Shown piece by piece: positions 1 through 7,294 of a stretch of 9,376 bases of DNA. The translations under genes and the position numbers were made by a program. Each line of letters opens with the position of its first letter. Positions within the stretch are counted from its first letter, which is position 1. This stretch comes from Planctomycetes bacterium UBA1135 (GTDB lineage: Bacteria > Planctomycetota > UBA1135): positions 2,131-11,506 of the forward strand of contig DCAK01000045.1 of assembly GCA_002311925.1 (NCBI GenBank), written 5' to 3'. The notes beneath the pieces were generated by a model, which searched no databases, was not told the origin of the DNA, and saw only the letters and a program-made list of their open reading frames with translations.

Positions 1-270
1 GTTGGTGTGCAGCACCACCCCGGTCGCGTTCAGGGCCCGGCCCAAGGTCGAGCACCCGGTGACTTCCAGGCGGGTTTTCACCCCTTCCCAGAAGGTTCCA
101 TCCAGTTCGCGCTCTTCCCCCCCCAGGCAGGCCGCCCTCAAGGTGTCCAATTCCCCGTCCAGGGCCGCGTGCAATGCCTCCCGTCCCTCATCCGCGAGCC
201 CACGCCCCTCCCCCTCCGCCAGGAGGTCGTTCATGGCGGGAATCTCAGGCAGGCGAGGCTGCTTCGACAT
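1..270 (-). CDS. selA: L-seryl-tRNA(Sec) selenium transferase (selenocysteine synthase), N-terminal part, truncated by the window edge
   Basis: SelA is a PLP-dependent cytoplasmic enzyme that converts seryl-tRNA(Sec) to selenocysteinyl-tRNA(Sec) using selenophosphate. Reading the minus strand from ATG at 270 gives 90 uninterrupted codons to the edge. The N-terminus has the family's short leader followed by LPEIPAMNDLLAE (residues 7-19, compare LPxxDRLL in known SelA). The visible part ends with LNATGVVLHTN (residues 80-90), the hallmark N-terminal motif that continues as LGRA in the family. The PLP lysine lies outside the window. The start is uncertain: an in-frame ATG at 297 would add nine residues and has a purine-rich AAGGGG a few bases upstream, while ATG 270 has GGAGG too far away (15 nt) but a TAGGAT hexamer 8 nt upstream. 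The gene is divergent from recJ. Its presence implies selenoprotein synthesis, although selB and selC are not in view. Confidence in the identity is high because of the terminal motif. Confidence 0.9.
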   Translation of the reverse strand, partial: MSKQPRLPEIPAMNDLLAEGEGRGLADEGREALHAALDGELDTLRAACLGGEERELDGTFWEGVKTRLEVTGCSTLGRALNATGVVLHTN

Positions 271-278
271 CGCGCCGC

Positions 279-284
279 ATCCTA
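279..284 (-). promoter_or_regulatory. Candidate selA -10 element (TAGGAT) 8 nt before the selA ATG
   Basis: On the minus strand TAGGAT occupies 284-279, followed by eight bases and then ATG at 270. Transcription starting 7-8 nt after the hexamer would begin at or next to the start codon, mirroring the recJ side. No -35-like match is visible. The same bases overlap a purine-rich GGAGGATAGG (290-281) that could instead be part of a ribosome-binding region, so support is weak. Confidence 0.2.
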
Positions 285-309
285 TCCTCCCGGTCATTCG
301 CCCCCTTCC

Positions 310-402
310 CTACAGCACCACCTTCCACCTGGCCACCGTGGCCGGTCCCTCCTCCGCCCCGTCCGCCTGGACTTCGAGCTCCGCCGCGGTCGAATTGCTC
401 AT
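310..402 (-). CDS. Possible small ORF of 30 codons upstream of selA (unrecognised, doubtful)
   Basis: A short open frame starts with ATG at 402 and stops with TAG at 312-310, lying just upstream of selA on the same strand. The peptide begins MSNSTAAELEVQADG and ends ARWKVVL. I do not recognise it. Nearly all third codon positions are G or C, as in neighbouring genes, but in DNA this GC-rich that is weak evidence. There is no well-spaced Shine-Dalgarno: GGCAGG abuts the ATG, and GGTGGGG lies about 10 nt upstream. If selA starts at 297, the two would sit 12 nt apart like operon members. It could be a leader peptide, a small protein or chance. It is recorded because the stretch is otherwise gene-free. 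Confidence 0.18.
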   Translation of the reverse strand: MSNSTAAELEVQADGAEEGPATVARWKVVL

Positions 403-420
403 CCTGCCATGACCCCACCC

Positions 421-450
421 AAAAAGGCGGGGAGGAAAGCCCTCCCGGCC
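421..450 (-). terminator. Intrinsic-terminator-like hairpin with T-tract, reading leftward between recJ and selA
   Basis: Positions 426-435 (GGCGGGGAGG) pair with 441-450 (CCTCCCGGCC) around a five-base loop at 436-440. Nine of ten positions pair, with a single G-G mismatch. On the minus strand the stem is followed directly by five T residues (425-421), the layout of a Rho-independent terminator. No minus-strand gene ends here, so it may block antisense transcription out of recJ into selA, or act as a leader attenuator for minus-strand transcripts. On the plus strand the same hairpin lies 15 nt before the recJ start and has no T-tract. Confidence 0.45.
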
Positions 451-455
451 CACCC

Positions 456-468
456 TAGAATCGGGTGG
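456..468 (+). promoter_or_regulatory. Candidate recJ promoter -10 element with start codon at the expected transcription start (possible leaderless mRNA)
   Basis: TAGAAT at 456-461 differs from the TATAAT consensus at one base and stands out in GC-rich sequence. Tandem GTG codons at 465 and 468 lie 3 and 6 nt after it, so transcription starting the usual 6-7 nt downstream would begin at about the start codon. No TTGACA-like -35 is visible at the expected spacing. The hexamer sits in the loop of an inverted repeat, CCACCC (450-455) with GGGTGG (463-468), which could also be an operator. This is inference only. Confidence 0.3.
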
Positions 469-2210
469 TGGAACCCACGGCACTGGCTCCCCGCTTCACC
501 TGGCATCTCCGGCCCGAAACCCCGGTGGCCCGGGACGCCCTCACGAAGTTGGGGCATCCCCCCCTCGTGGCCCAGGTTCTGGCCAACCGCAATGTCGGGC
601 CCGAAGAAGTCGCCGGGTTCCTGGAACCCAAGCTCAAGGACCTCCCCGACCCTTCTACCCTGCCGGATTTCGACAAGGCCATCGAGGTGTTTCTGCGGGC
701 GGTGGCCGAGGACCACGCCGTTCTCATCCATGGTGATTACGACGTGGACGGAACCTGCGGCTCGGCCATTCTTCTGCGCCTTTTTCGGCGCATGGGTCTG
801 CGGGTGGAAGTCTTCCTTCCCGACCGGGAACAGGACGGCTATTCCTTCGGTCCCCGCAGCCTGACCGCCGTTCGGGAACAGAACGCCAAGGTGGTGGTGG
901 CCGTGGACAACGGCACGACCGCCTTCGAACCCCTTGAAGAACTCGCCTCCATGGGGGTCAGCACCGTCATCGTGGACCACCACCCTCCGGGGGACAGGCG
1001 GCCTGAATGCGCGGCGCTGGTGAACCCCTGGACAGCCCCGGGGGCAGGCGAACCCGGGGGCCCCTTCCCCCACTTCTGCGGAGGGGGGCTGGCCTGGATG
1101 ATGGCTTGGGGAACGCTTCGGGCATTCCACGAAGGAGGCGACCTGCCTGAAGCCGACCGCATCTTCCTCAAGGACGCCCTGGCCCTGGCCGCAATCGCAA
1201 CCGTCGGTGACGTGATGCCGCTGCGGGGCCCCAACCGGGCCCTGGTCTGCGCAGGGCTCGGCCGCATGCGCGAAAGTTCCTTTCCCGGGCTGCCGGCGCT
1301 GGTGAAAAACGCGGGCATCCGCGGCAACCCCACCGCCCGCGACATCGGCTTTCGCATCGGCCCCCGCCTCAACGCCGCAGGTCGGCTCCTGCGGGGCGAG
1401 GTTGCCTTCCGGGCCCTGACCACCGACGACCCCGTCGAGGCCCGCAAGCTAGCCGACGAGCTCGAGGAACTCAATCTTCGGCGGCGCAGCATGACCGAGG
1501 CGGAGGAAGCCGCCTTCGCTCCGGAAGTGGAAGCCCAGATTGCTGCGGGACGCAGGGTGATTTTCGCAGGCCGCCAGGACGCCCCTTTCGGAGTTTTGGG
1601 AATCGTGGCCAACCGCTTCCTCGACCGGACCGGCCACCCGGTCTTCCTGTGGGGGGGAATCGGGGACGGAACAGCCCGAGGCAGCGCACGGGGCCCCGAA
1701 GGCTGGGATCTCGCCTCCCTTCTTGCCGCAGCTTCGCCTCCGCTGAAGGGAGGCGGCCACGCCCGGGCTGCCGGTTTTGAATTCGACCCCGCCGACGCTA
1801 ACGCCGCCGCCGAAGCCCTGGAAAAAGCGGCGGATGGCCTGGACGACCTCCCGGCCCCTGGCCTGGCCGTGGATGCCGAAGTCCGACCCGGCGACCTGAC
1901 TTCAGGTGTGGTCCACGCCCTAGAGGGCTTGCGCCCTTGGGGGGAAAGTTTTCCCGAGGCCCGCTTTCTGTGCACCGGGATGAAGCTGCTTGCGGCTCCC
2001 AAGGGAATCGGGGACGGTTCCCATGCCGAACTTCAACTTGAGAGGGACGGAGAAGCGGTCCGGGTTCTGGCCTGGCGCATGATGGGATCATTGGCCCACC
2101 TCGAGGCGGGCACCCGGGTGGACGTGATCTTCCACCCGGGAATCAACCGCTTTCGCGGCAGGGCTTCCGTGGAGTGGACCCTCGAGGACCTCCGGACGGT
2201 GGAAGATTGA
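465..2210 (+). CDS. recJ: Single-stranded-DNA-specific 5'-3' exonuclease RecJ
   Basis: RecJ degrades single-stranded DNA 5' to 3' in RecF-pathway recombination, mismatch repair and base excision repair. The 581-residue protein is of normal family length. The DHH phosphoesterase motifs appear in order: HGDYDVDG (89-96), AVDNGT (146-151), VDHH (170-173) and TVGDVMPL (246-253, usually TVADV). RIGPRLNAAGR (297-307) follows, then the DHHA1 motif GGGHARAAGF (429-438). The C-terminal OB-type region begins near PWGESFPEARF (491-501). All metal-binding aspartates and histidines that I can identify are kept, so it should be active. An in-frame TAG at 456-458 forces the start to GTG 465 or the adjacent GTG 468. 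No Shine-Dalgarno is correctly spaced (GGGAGGAA at 430-437 is too far away and inside a hairpin). The stop overlaps the next ATG by one base (TGATG), suggesting coupling. It is the first gene of the four-gene plus-strand unit. Confidence 0.96.
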   Translation: MVEPTALAPRFTWHLRPETPVARDALTKLGHPPLVAQVLANRNVGPEEVAGFLEPKLKDLPDPSTLPDFDKAIEVFLRAVAEDHAVLIHGDYDVDGTCGSAILLRLFRRMGLRVEVFLPDREQDGYSFGPRSLTAVREQNAKVVVAVDNGTTAFEPLEELASMGVSTVIVDHHPPGDRRPECAALVNPWTAPGAGEPGGPFPHFCGGGLAWMMAWGTLRAFHEGGDLPEADRIFLKDALALAAIATVGDVMPLRGPNRALVCAGLGRMRESSFPGLPALVKNAGIRGNPTARDIGFRIGPRLNAAGRLLRGEVAFRALTTDDPVEARKLADELEELNLRRRSMTEAEEAAFAPEVEAQIAAGRRVIFAGRQDAPFGVLGIVANRFLDRTGHPVFLWGGIGDGTARGSARGPEGWDLASLLAAASPPLKGGGHARAAGFEFDPADANAAAEALEKAADGLDDLPAPGLAVDAEVRPGDLTSGVVHALEGLRPWGESFPEARFLCTGMKLLAAPKGIGDGSHAELQLERDGEAVRVLAWRMMGSLAHLEAGTRVDVIFHPGINRFRGRASVEWTLEDLRTVED

Positions 2211-2803
2211 TGTTCGCCACCCTCCGCAAGGCCTATGAAAAGGTGTTGACCCTTGCCGACCGCCCCTGGGCGGAAAAGGCCCTGGCCGGGTTGTCTTTCG
2301 CAGAGGCTTCCTTCTTTCCCATCCCGCCCGACCCCCTGCTGCTGGCCATGGGGGCCGGCCGGCCTGATCGGGCCCTTCGATTCGCAATGGTCACCACCCT
2401 GGCCTCGGTGGCCGGCGCCCTGTTCGGCTGGCTTCTCGGCGCCTTCTTGATGGACACCGTCGGCGCAGCCCTGTTGGACCTCTACGACGGGGACCGGGTC
2501 CTCTGGGGGAAAGTGGAAGTCTGGTACGCCGAATGGGGAGTGGCGGCCGTCGTCGTGGCCGCCCTCACACCCATCCCCTTCAAGGTCTTCACCATCGCCA
2601 GCGGCGCCCTGGGCCTTCCCCTGGCTCCCTTCCTGGCGGCTTGCGCGGCGGGACGAGGCATCCGATTCGGGGCGGAAGGGATTCTTCTGCGCCTCTTTGG
2701 GGCCAAGGTCAAGAATTGGATGGACCGCTGGTTCGAGTGGGCGGCCGTGATTTTCGCGGTGCTCCTGGTGGGCGGGTTTCTCCTGTTGGGGGCCCTCGAG
2801 TGA
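2210..2803 (+). CDS. YqaA-type VTT-domain (DedA/SNARE-associated) inner-membrane protein
   Basis: This is a 197-residue membrane protein of the VTT/DedA-like superfamily, closest by eye to the YqaA group. The family is linked to lipid flipping and envelope homeostasis, but YqaA itself has no firm function. Visible features are a short cytoplasmic N-terminus, then LSFAEASFFPIPPDPLLLAMG (split here as LSFAEASFFP, 28-37, and IPPDPLLLAMG, 38-48), the re-entrant-loop signature of the group. A hydrophobic stretch follows at about 58-83, then a second loop TPIPFKVFTIASGAL (120-134), GRGIRFGAEGIL (148-159) and a last membrane helix at about 176-195. ATG at 2210 shares its A with the recJ stop and has GGAAGA 4 nt upstream. 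A start 12 codons earlier inside recJ is possible but would add an unrelated hydrophilic leader. Its stop overlaps polA by 4 nt. Nothing in the sequence ties it to DNA repair, so the link is probably only shared expression. Confidence 0.85.
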   Translation: MFATLRKAYEKVLTLADRPWAEKALAGLSFAEASFFPIPPDPLLLAMGAGRPDRALRFAMVTTLASVAGALFGWLLGAFLMDTVGAALLDLYDGDRVLWGKVEVWYAEWGVAAVVVAALTPIPFKVFTIASGALGLPLAPFLAACAAGRGIRFGAEGILLRLFGAKVKNWMDRWFEWAAVIFAVLLVGGFLLLGALE

Positions 2804-5574
2804 AACGCCTTCTCGTCGTGGACGGGACCGCGCTGGCGTTCCGCGCCTTCTTCGCCATCCGCGGGCTGACCGACCGCCAGGGCCGGCCTTCCGGCGCCCT
2901 CCATGGCTACATGGCTTCTCTTCTGCGAGCCCTCGACGACCATGAACCCGACCTGGTGGCGGTCGCCTGGGACCTCCCCAAGCCCACTTTCCGACACAAG
3001 CTCCTTCCCGCCTACAAGGCCAACCGGGAGGAACTCGACGAGGACCTCATCGCTCAATTCCCCTGGGTTCGGGAGGCCACGGAGCTCCTGGGCCTTCCCT
3101 GCTTCAGCCAGGAGGGCTTCGAGGCCGACGACCTGATTGCCAGCCTCGCCGTCCAGGGGGAAGAGGCGGGCCTGGAAGTCCGCCTGTTCACCAGCGACAA
3201 GGATCTCGCCCAGGTGGTTTCCTCCCATGTCCTTCAGTGCCCCCCACCCAGGAGGGACGACGCCGGGGTGGAAATGGGTCCGGCGGAGGTGAAGGAAAAG
3301 CATGGAGTCCTGCCTGAAAAAATGTGCGATTGGCAGGCCCTTGTCGGCGACAGCACCGACAACGTTCCTGGAATGCCCGGGGTCGGCCCCAAGAAGGCCA
3401 CCCTCCTGCTCGACAAGTACGGCGACCTCGAAACCGTGCTGACCCGTGGCCCGGAGGAGGAAAAGGGGAAGATGGCCGAAAACCTCGCCGCCCACGCCGA
3501 CCTGGCCCGCCAAGCCCTGGAGTTGGTGACGCTGCGAACCGACCTCGAGCTCGGGGCTCCCGGCGACCTGGCCCCCGCCCCCCGGGACGAGGCCGCCCTG
3601 CAGGCCTTTCTGGACGACCACGACTTGACCGCCATCACCCGCCGATTGAATCGGGAACGGCCGGCGATTCTCGAGGCCGCATCGGCCCCCGCAAGTGAAA
3701 GTCCGACCCTTTTTGACGAGCCCGAAGCGGAAGACTTGGCCGAGGAGGCCCACGAGGAAGCTGGCGATTACCGACTTGTGGATTCCCCGAAGGCCCTGGC
3801 CGCCCTTTTGAAGAAGTTGGAATCTTCGGGGGGGTTCGCATTCGACACCGAGACCACCTCGGTGGACGCCATGAGGGCGGACCTCGTGGGGATGTCCTTT
3901 GCCTGGACCGAAGGGGAGGCCTTCTATGTCCCCTTGAATCTCGAGGATGGCCTGGAAGGACCCGGCGGCGAGGACCCCGTCTCCTTCCTCAGGCCGGTCC
4001 TTGAAGACCCCCAGGTTCCCAAGACCGGCCAGAACATCAAGTACGACCTCCAGGTCATGGCCCGCCACGGGGTCGACCTGGAGGGCATCACCTTCGACAC
4101 CATGGTGGCCCATTTCCTGGTCCACCCCGACGAGCATCACAACCTCGACGCGCTTTCCTTGCGCTACCTGGATATCCGAAAGGTCCCCACGTCCGCCCTG
4201 CTTGGACGCGGGAAGGACGCCATCACCATGGACCAGGTGCCGGTGGACCAGGTGCGTGAATACGCAAGCGAGGACGCCGACGCCACCTTCCGACTGGCTC
4301 GCCCCCTGGCCAGGGAACTCGCCCAGCACGGCCTGGAGGAACTTTTTTCCAGCCTCGAAATGCCTCTTCTTCCGGTCCTTGCCCGCATGGAACGGGAAGG
4401 AGTGGCGGTGGATCCTGCTCGGCTCGAGGCCCTTTCCGAAACCCTCGGAACCCGCATGGGGGAATTGGCCTCGACGATTTTTGAACTGGCCGGAGAGGAG
4501 TTCAATCTCAACTCACCCAAGCAGGTGGGTCCGATTCTCTTCGAGACCCTCAAGGTCCATCGGGAAGCCGGAATCAAGCCCCCGGGCCGCACCAAGACCG
4601 GCGGCTGGCGCACCAATGCAGCCACGCTGGAAAAATACGCCGGGGTTCCGGCCGTGGACGCTCTTCTGGAACATCGCCGGGTTTCCAAGCTCCTTTCGGG
4701 ATTCGTGGAGGCCCTTCCCCATTTCGTCCACCCGGAAACCGGACGCATCCACACCTCCTTCAACCAGGCCGTTGCCGCGACCGGACGCCTTTCAAGCAGC
4801 GACCCCAACCTCCAGAACATCCCGATTCGGACCCCGGAGGGCCGCAAGATTCGCGAGGCCTTCGTTCCCCGCGAAAAGGGATGGACCCTGGTGAGCGCCG
4901 ACTATTCCCAGGTGGAACTGCGGCTCCTGGCTCACTTTTCCAAAGACCCCGCCCTCTGCGCCGCCTTCGACGAGGGCGCCGACATCCACAGACGCACCGC
5001 CGCCCTGGTGGCGGGAATTCCCGAGGAAAAGGTGGATGCCGAATCCCGGGCCCGGGCCAAGGCGGTCAATTTCGGCATTCTTTATGGGATGGGCCCCCAA
5101 AGGTTGGCCCGCGAACTTGGCTTCTCCATGATCGAGGCCAAGGATTTCATCGAGAACTGGTTCGCCACCCTTCCCAAGGTCCGAGATTGGCTCGACCAGA
5201 CCCTGGCCGATGCCGAAAAGACGGGAGAAACCAGGACCCTGCTGGGCCGCCGCCGACCGGTTCCCGACCTGGGCTCCTCGGACGGCCGGGTCGCCGCCTT
5301 CTCCCGAAACATGGCGGTGAACTCCCCCATCCAGGGTTCGGCCGCCGACCTCATCAAACTCGCCATGGTGAAGGTGGACGCGCGCATTCGAGATGAGGGG
5401 CTTCGGGCCCGCATGATCATCCAGGTTCACGACGAGCTGGTGTTCGACTGCCCGGACGAGGAACTTCCCGCCCTGGAGACTCTTGCCCGGGAAGAAATGG
5501 AAGCGGCCTACCCGTTGAAGGTGCCCCTCGTGGTGGACCTGGGTCGAGGGTCCGACTGGGCCGCGGCCCACTGA
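2800..5574 (+). CDS. polA: DNA polymerase I with 5'-3' nuclease, intact 3'-5' proofreading and polymerase domains
   Basis: PolA fills gaps, removes RNA primers and performs nick translation in repair and Okazaki fragment processing. The 924-residue protein is close to the E. coli length. The 5' nuclease domain (about 1-290) shows VDGT (7-10), FEADD (107-111), TSDKD (131-135), GDSTDNVPG (183-191) and the helix-hairpin-helix GVGPKKA (194-200). An acidic linker (about 300-325) leads to the 3'-5' exonuclease with Asp349/Glu351 in FDTET, Asp416 in GQNIKYD and Tyr488/Asp492 in YASEDAD, so proofreading appears functional. Polymerase motif A is DYSQVELR (701-708). Motif B runs from Arg750 through Lys754 and Phe758 to Tyr762. 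Motif C is QVHDELVF (875-882). Phe758 aligns with the phenylalanine that discriminates against dideoxynucleotides. GTG at 2800 overlaps the upstream stop (GTGA), with GGGGG 7 nt upstream. The longer open frame to the left is only read-through of the upstream gene. The antiporter start follows the stop by one base. Confidence 0.98.
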   Translation: MKRLLVVDGTALAFRAFFAIRGLTDRQGRPSGALHGYMASLLRALDDHEPDLVAVAWDLPKPTFRHKLLPAYKANREELDEDLIAQFPWVREATELLGLPCFSQEGFEADDLIASLAVQGEEAGLEVRLFTSDKDLAQVVSSHVLQCPPPRRDDAGVEMGPAEVKEKHGVLPEKMCDWQALVGDSTDNVPGMPGVGPKKATLLLDKYGDLETVLTRGPEEEKGKMAENLAAHADLARQALELVTLRTDLELGAPGDLAPAPRDEAALQAFLDDHDLTAITRRLNRERPAILEAASAPASESPTLFDEPEAEDLAEEAHEEAGDYRLVDSPKALAALLKKLESSGGFAFDTETTSVDAMRADLVGMSFAWTEGEAFYVPLNLEDGLEGPGGEDPVSFLRPVLEDPQVPKTGQNIKYDLQVMARHGVDLEGITFDTMVAHFLVHPDEHHNLDALSLRYLDIRKVPTSALLGRGKDAITMDQVPVDQVREYASEDADATFRLARPLARELAQHGLEELFSSLEMPLLPVLARMEREGVAVDPARLEALSETLGTRMGELASTIFELAGEEFNLNSPKQVGPILFETLKVHREAGIKPPGRTKTGGWRTNAATLEKYAGVPAVDALLEHRRVSKLLSGFVEALPHFVHPETGRIHTSFNQAVAATGRLSSSDPNLQNIPIRTPEGRKIREAFVPREKGWTLVSADYSQVELRLLAHFSKDPALCAAFDEGADIHRRTAALVAGIPEEKVDAESRARAKAVNFGILYGMGPQRLARELGFSMIEAKDFIENWFATLPKVRDWLDQTLADAEKTGETRTLLGRRRPVPDLGSSDGRVAAFSRNMAVNSPIQGSAADLIKLAMVKVDARIRDEGLRARMIIQVHDELVFDCPDEELPALETLAREEMEAAYPLKVPLVVDLGRGSDWAAAH

Positions 5575-5575
5575 G

Positions 5576-7291
5576 ATGGAAGCCGGGGGCGTGCTCCTGG
5601 TCCTCGGGCTGGTGCTCGTGGCCGGCATGGCGGGAGGAGTCGTGGCCCGCCTTCTGCGCCTGCCCGCCCTGACCGGTTTCCTGGGCGCCGGCATCGCGCT
5701 GGGCCCCCACGGGTTGGACCTGGTCCCCCATGCCGCCGTCCAAACCCTCGGCGGCCCCGTCAACGACCTGGCCATGGCCCTAGTGCTCTTCGTTCTGGGT
5801 GGCCAGTTCACTCTCCGACGCCTGCGCGGAAGCGGAGCCGCCCTCGTACGCCTTTCCGGCCTCGAGGCCGCCTTCACCTTCGCCCTGGTGACGGTCTTCT
5901 CCTTCCCGGTTCTGGGCTCCGTAGCGGGAGCCTTGCTTCTCGGGGTGATGGCGGTCGCGGTGGCTCCGGCCACCACCCTTGTGGTGCTGAAGGAATACCA
6001 GGCCAAGGGCCCCATCACCGACGCGGTCCTGACCCTGACCGCCCTTTCCAACATCTGGTCCATCCTGGCCTTCGAAGCCGTCCTCCTGGTCCTGGTCGCC
6101 TTTTCCGGCGGCGAAGCCGGCCCCGGCGCGGTCCTTTGGGACGCCACCGGGTCTCTCCTCTATGGCCTGGTGGCCGGCCACCTGCTCATCTTCCTGCGCC
6201 AACAATCAGGCCGCGACAGCGACACGGTCCCCCTTCTGACGGTTCTGCTGCTCACCATCGGCGCATGCAAGCTCACGGGTGTCCCCCACATGCTGGCCTT
6301 CCTGGTCACCGGCGCCGTGGTGGCCAACCGCTCGCGGGTCTTCAAACCCCTGACCGGAGCCATGGATTCCTTCTCCCAACCGGCCTTCGTCGCCTTCTTC
6401 GTGGTCAACGGAATGCACCTGGATTTCGGGATCATCCAGGCCAGCTGGCTGGCGGTCGGCATCTACGCCCTGGCCCGCACAGTTGGAAAGGTGGCCGGGG
6501 CCCGATTGGGAATGAAACTAGGGGGTCTTCGCCTCTCCCAGATCGCCGGCCCCAGCGGCCCCCCCATCGGTCTCGGCCTCCTCTGCCAGGCAGGGGCGGC
6601 CATCGCCCTTGCGGGTTATGTGTCGGAATACGACGCCGCCCTCGGGGAACAGCTTCGCAACATCATTCTCGGGGCGGCCATCCTCTTCGAACTCGCCGGC
6701 CCCCTGCTGGTGCGCCACCTTGCCGTGACCGCGGGGGAAGTCCCATTGGGGCGCATGCTCGTCCATGGAACCCAGCGCGAGGAAGGCCACCCCTGGCTGG
6801 GGGCCCTTTCCTGGACCCTGCAGGGCCGCCGACCCTCCCTTCGGGCCCATCCCGGAGCCGTCAAGGTGCGCCATCTCATGCGCCCGGACCCTGTTTCCCT
6901 GCCCGCACGGGCCGGCTTGGACGAAATCCTGCGCTTCGCCGACCATTCCCCCTACCACCATTTCCCCGTGGTCGACGACCGAGGTCGGCTGACTGGCCTC
7001 ATCGCCCTGGGCGACCTCGACAGGGTCGCCTACGACCGCCGGGCCGCCCGGCTGGTGACCGCCTCGGACCTTGCGGCTCATTCGGTCGAGAAGGGTTCGC
7101 TTCCCGCAACCGCGACCTTGGCCGAGGCCAAGGAATTCTTCGCCCATTTCGATGGCCACTCGGCCGCCGTGGTCCGCGATCGCCGAAGCCGAACCCTGGT
7201 CGGAATGGTCGAGAGAAGCGAGGTGCAGAGAGCGGTTCACGCTTTTGAAAAGGCGCACCCTTCTTCCCTTAGGAAGGGCCCTGAAAGCTGA
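5576..7291 (+). CDS. CPA-family (KefB/NhaP-like) cation:proton antiporter with C-terminal CBS-domain pair, atypical ion-binding motif
   Basis: The 571-residue protein has an antiporter-like membrane domain (about 1-390) and two cytoplasmic CBS repeats. Family marks include LPALTGFLGAGIALGPHG (29-46), TM4-like VAVAPATTLVVLKE (127-140), the ART-GK motif at 300-305 and LLCQAGAAIALAG (335-347), which resembles the conserved Q-A-G-x-A-x-x-L-A segment. CBS1 spans about 428-487 (VRHLMRPDPVSL, HHFPVVDDRGRLTGLI) and CBS2 about 493-556 (TASDL, AAVVRDR, LVGMVERSEV), a module that usually binds adenine nucleotides and gates transport. Where many relatives read A-L-D-D in the fifth segment, this protein reads ALSN (156-159), so the usual carboxylates are missing and exchange activity is uncertain. 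No KTN/TrkA domain is seen. ATG 5576 comes one base after the polA stop with no clear Shine-Dalgarno, so translation is likely coupled. The ion specificity cannot be told from the sequence. Confidence 0.85.
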   Translation: MEAGGVLLVLGLVLVAGMAGGVVARLLRLPALTGFLGAGIALGPHGLDLVPHAAVQTLGGPVNDLAMALVLFVLGGQFTLRRLRGSGAALVRLSGLEAAFTFALVTVFSFPVLGSVAGALLLGVMAVAVAPATTLVVLKEYQAKGPITDAVLTLTALSNIWSILAFEAVLLVLVAFSGGEAGPGAVLWDATGSLLYGLVAGHLLIFLRQQSGRDSDTVPLLTVLLLTIGACKLTGVPHMLAFLVTGAVVANRSRVFKPLTGAMDSFSQPAFVAFFVVNGMHLDFGIIQASWLAVGIYALARTVGKVAGARLGMKLGGLRLSQIAGPSGPPIGLGLLCQAGAAIALAGYVSEYDAALGEQLRNIILGAAILFELAGPLLVRHLAVTAGEVPLGRMLVHGTQREEGHPWLGALSWTLQGRRPSLRAHPGAVKVRHLMRPDPVSLPARAGLDEILRFADHSPYHHFPVVDDRGRLTGLIALGDLDRVAYDRRAARLVTASDLAAHSVEKGSLPATATLAEAKEFFAHFDGHSAAVVRDRRSRTLVGMVERSEVQRAVHAFEKAHPSSLRKGPES

Positions 7292-7294
7292 CCC

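Noticed and set aside
245..280. An 11-codon reading frame from ATG 280 (minus strand) with GGAGG 5 nt upstream, overlapping the selA start
   Set aside because: It is very short and out of frame with selA, and such ORFs are frequent by chance. It was considered only because its SD spacing is better than that of selA.
7..864. A 285-codon plus-strand open frame covering the left end
   Set aside because: It runs antisense to selA and then out of frame through recJ, both of which carry family motifs. Its composition is Pro/Arg/Ser-rich noise.
2482..4329. A 615-codon open frame on the minus strand opposite polA
   Set aside because: It lies wholly antisense to the yqaA-like gene and polA, has low-complexity Gly/Val/His/Gln-rich composition and no recognisable domain. 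It is an artefact of high GC content.
4792..6147. A 451-codon minus-strand open frame across the polA/antiporter junction
   Set aside because: It is antisense to two well-supported genes, rich in Arg, Ala, Thr and Pro, and has no family motif.
7275..7282. Eight-base palindrome AGGGCCCT near the antiporter end
   Set aside because: Short GC palindromes are expected in this composition, and there is no loop or T-tract to make a terminator.
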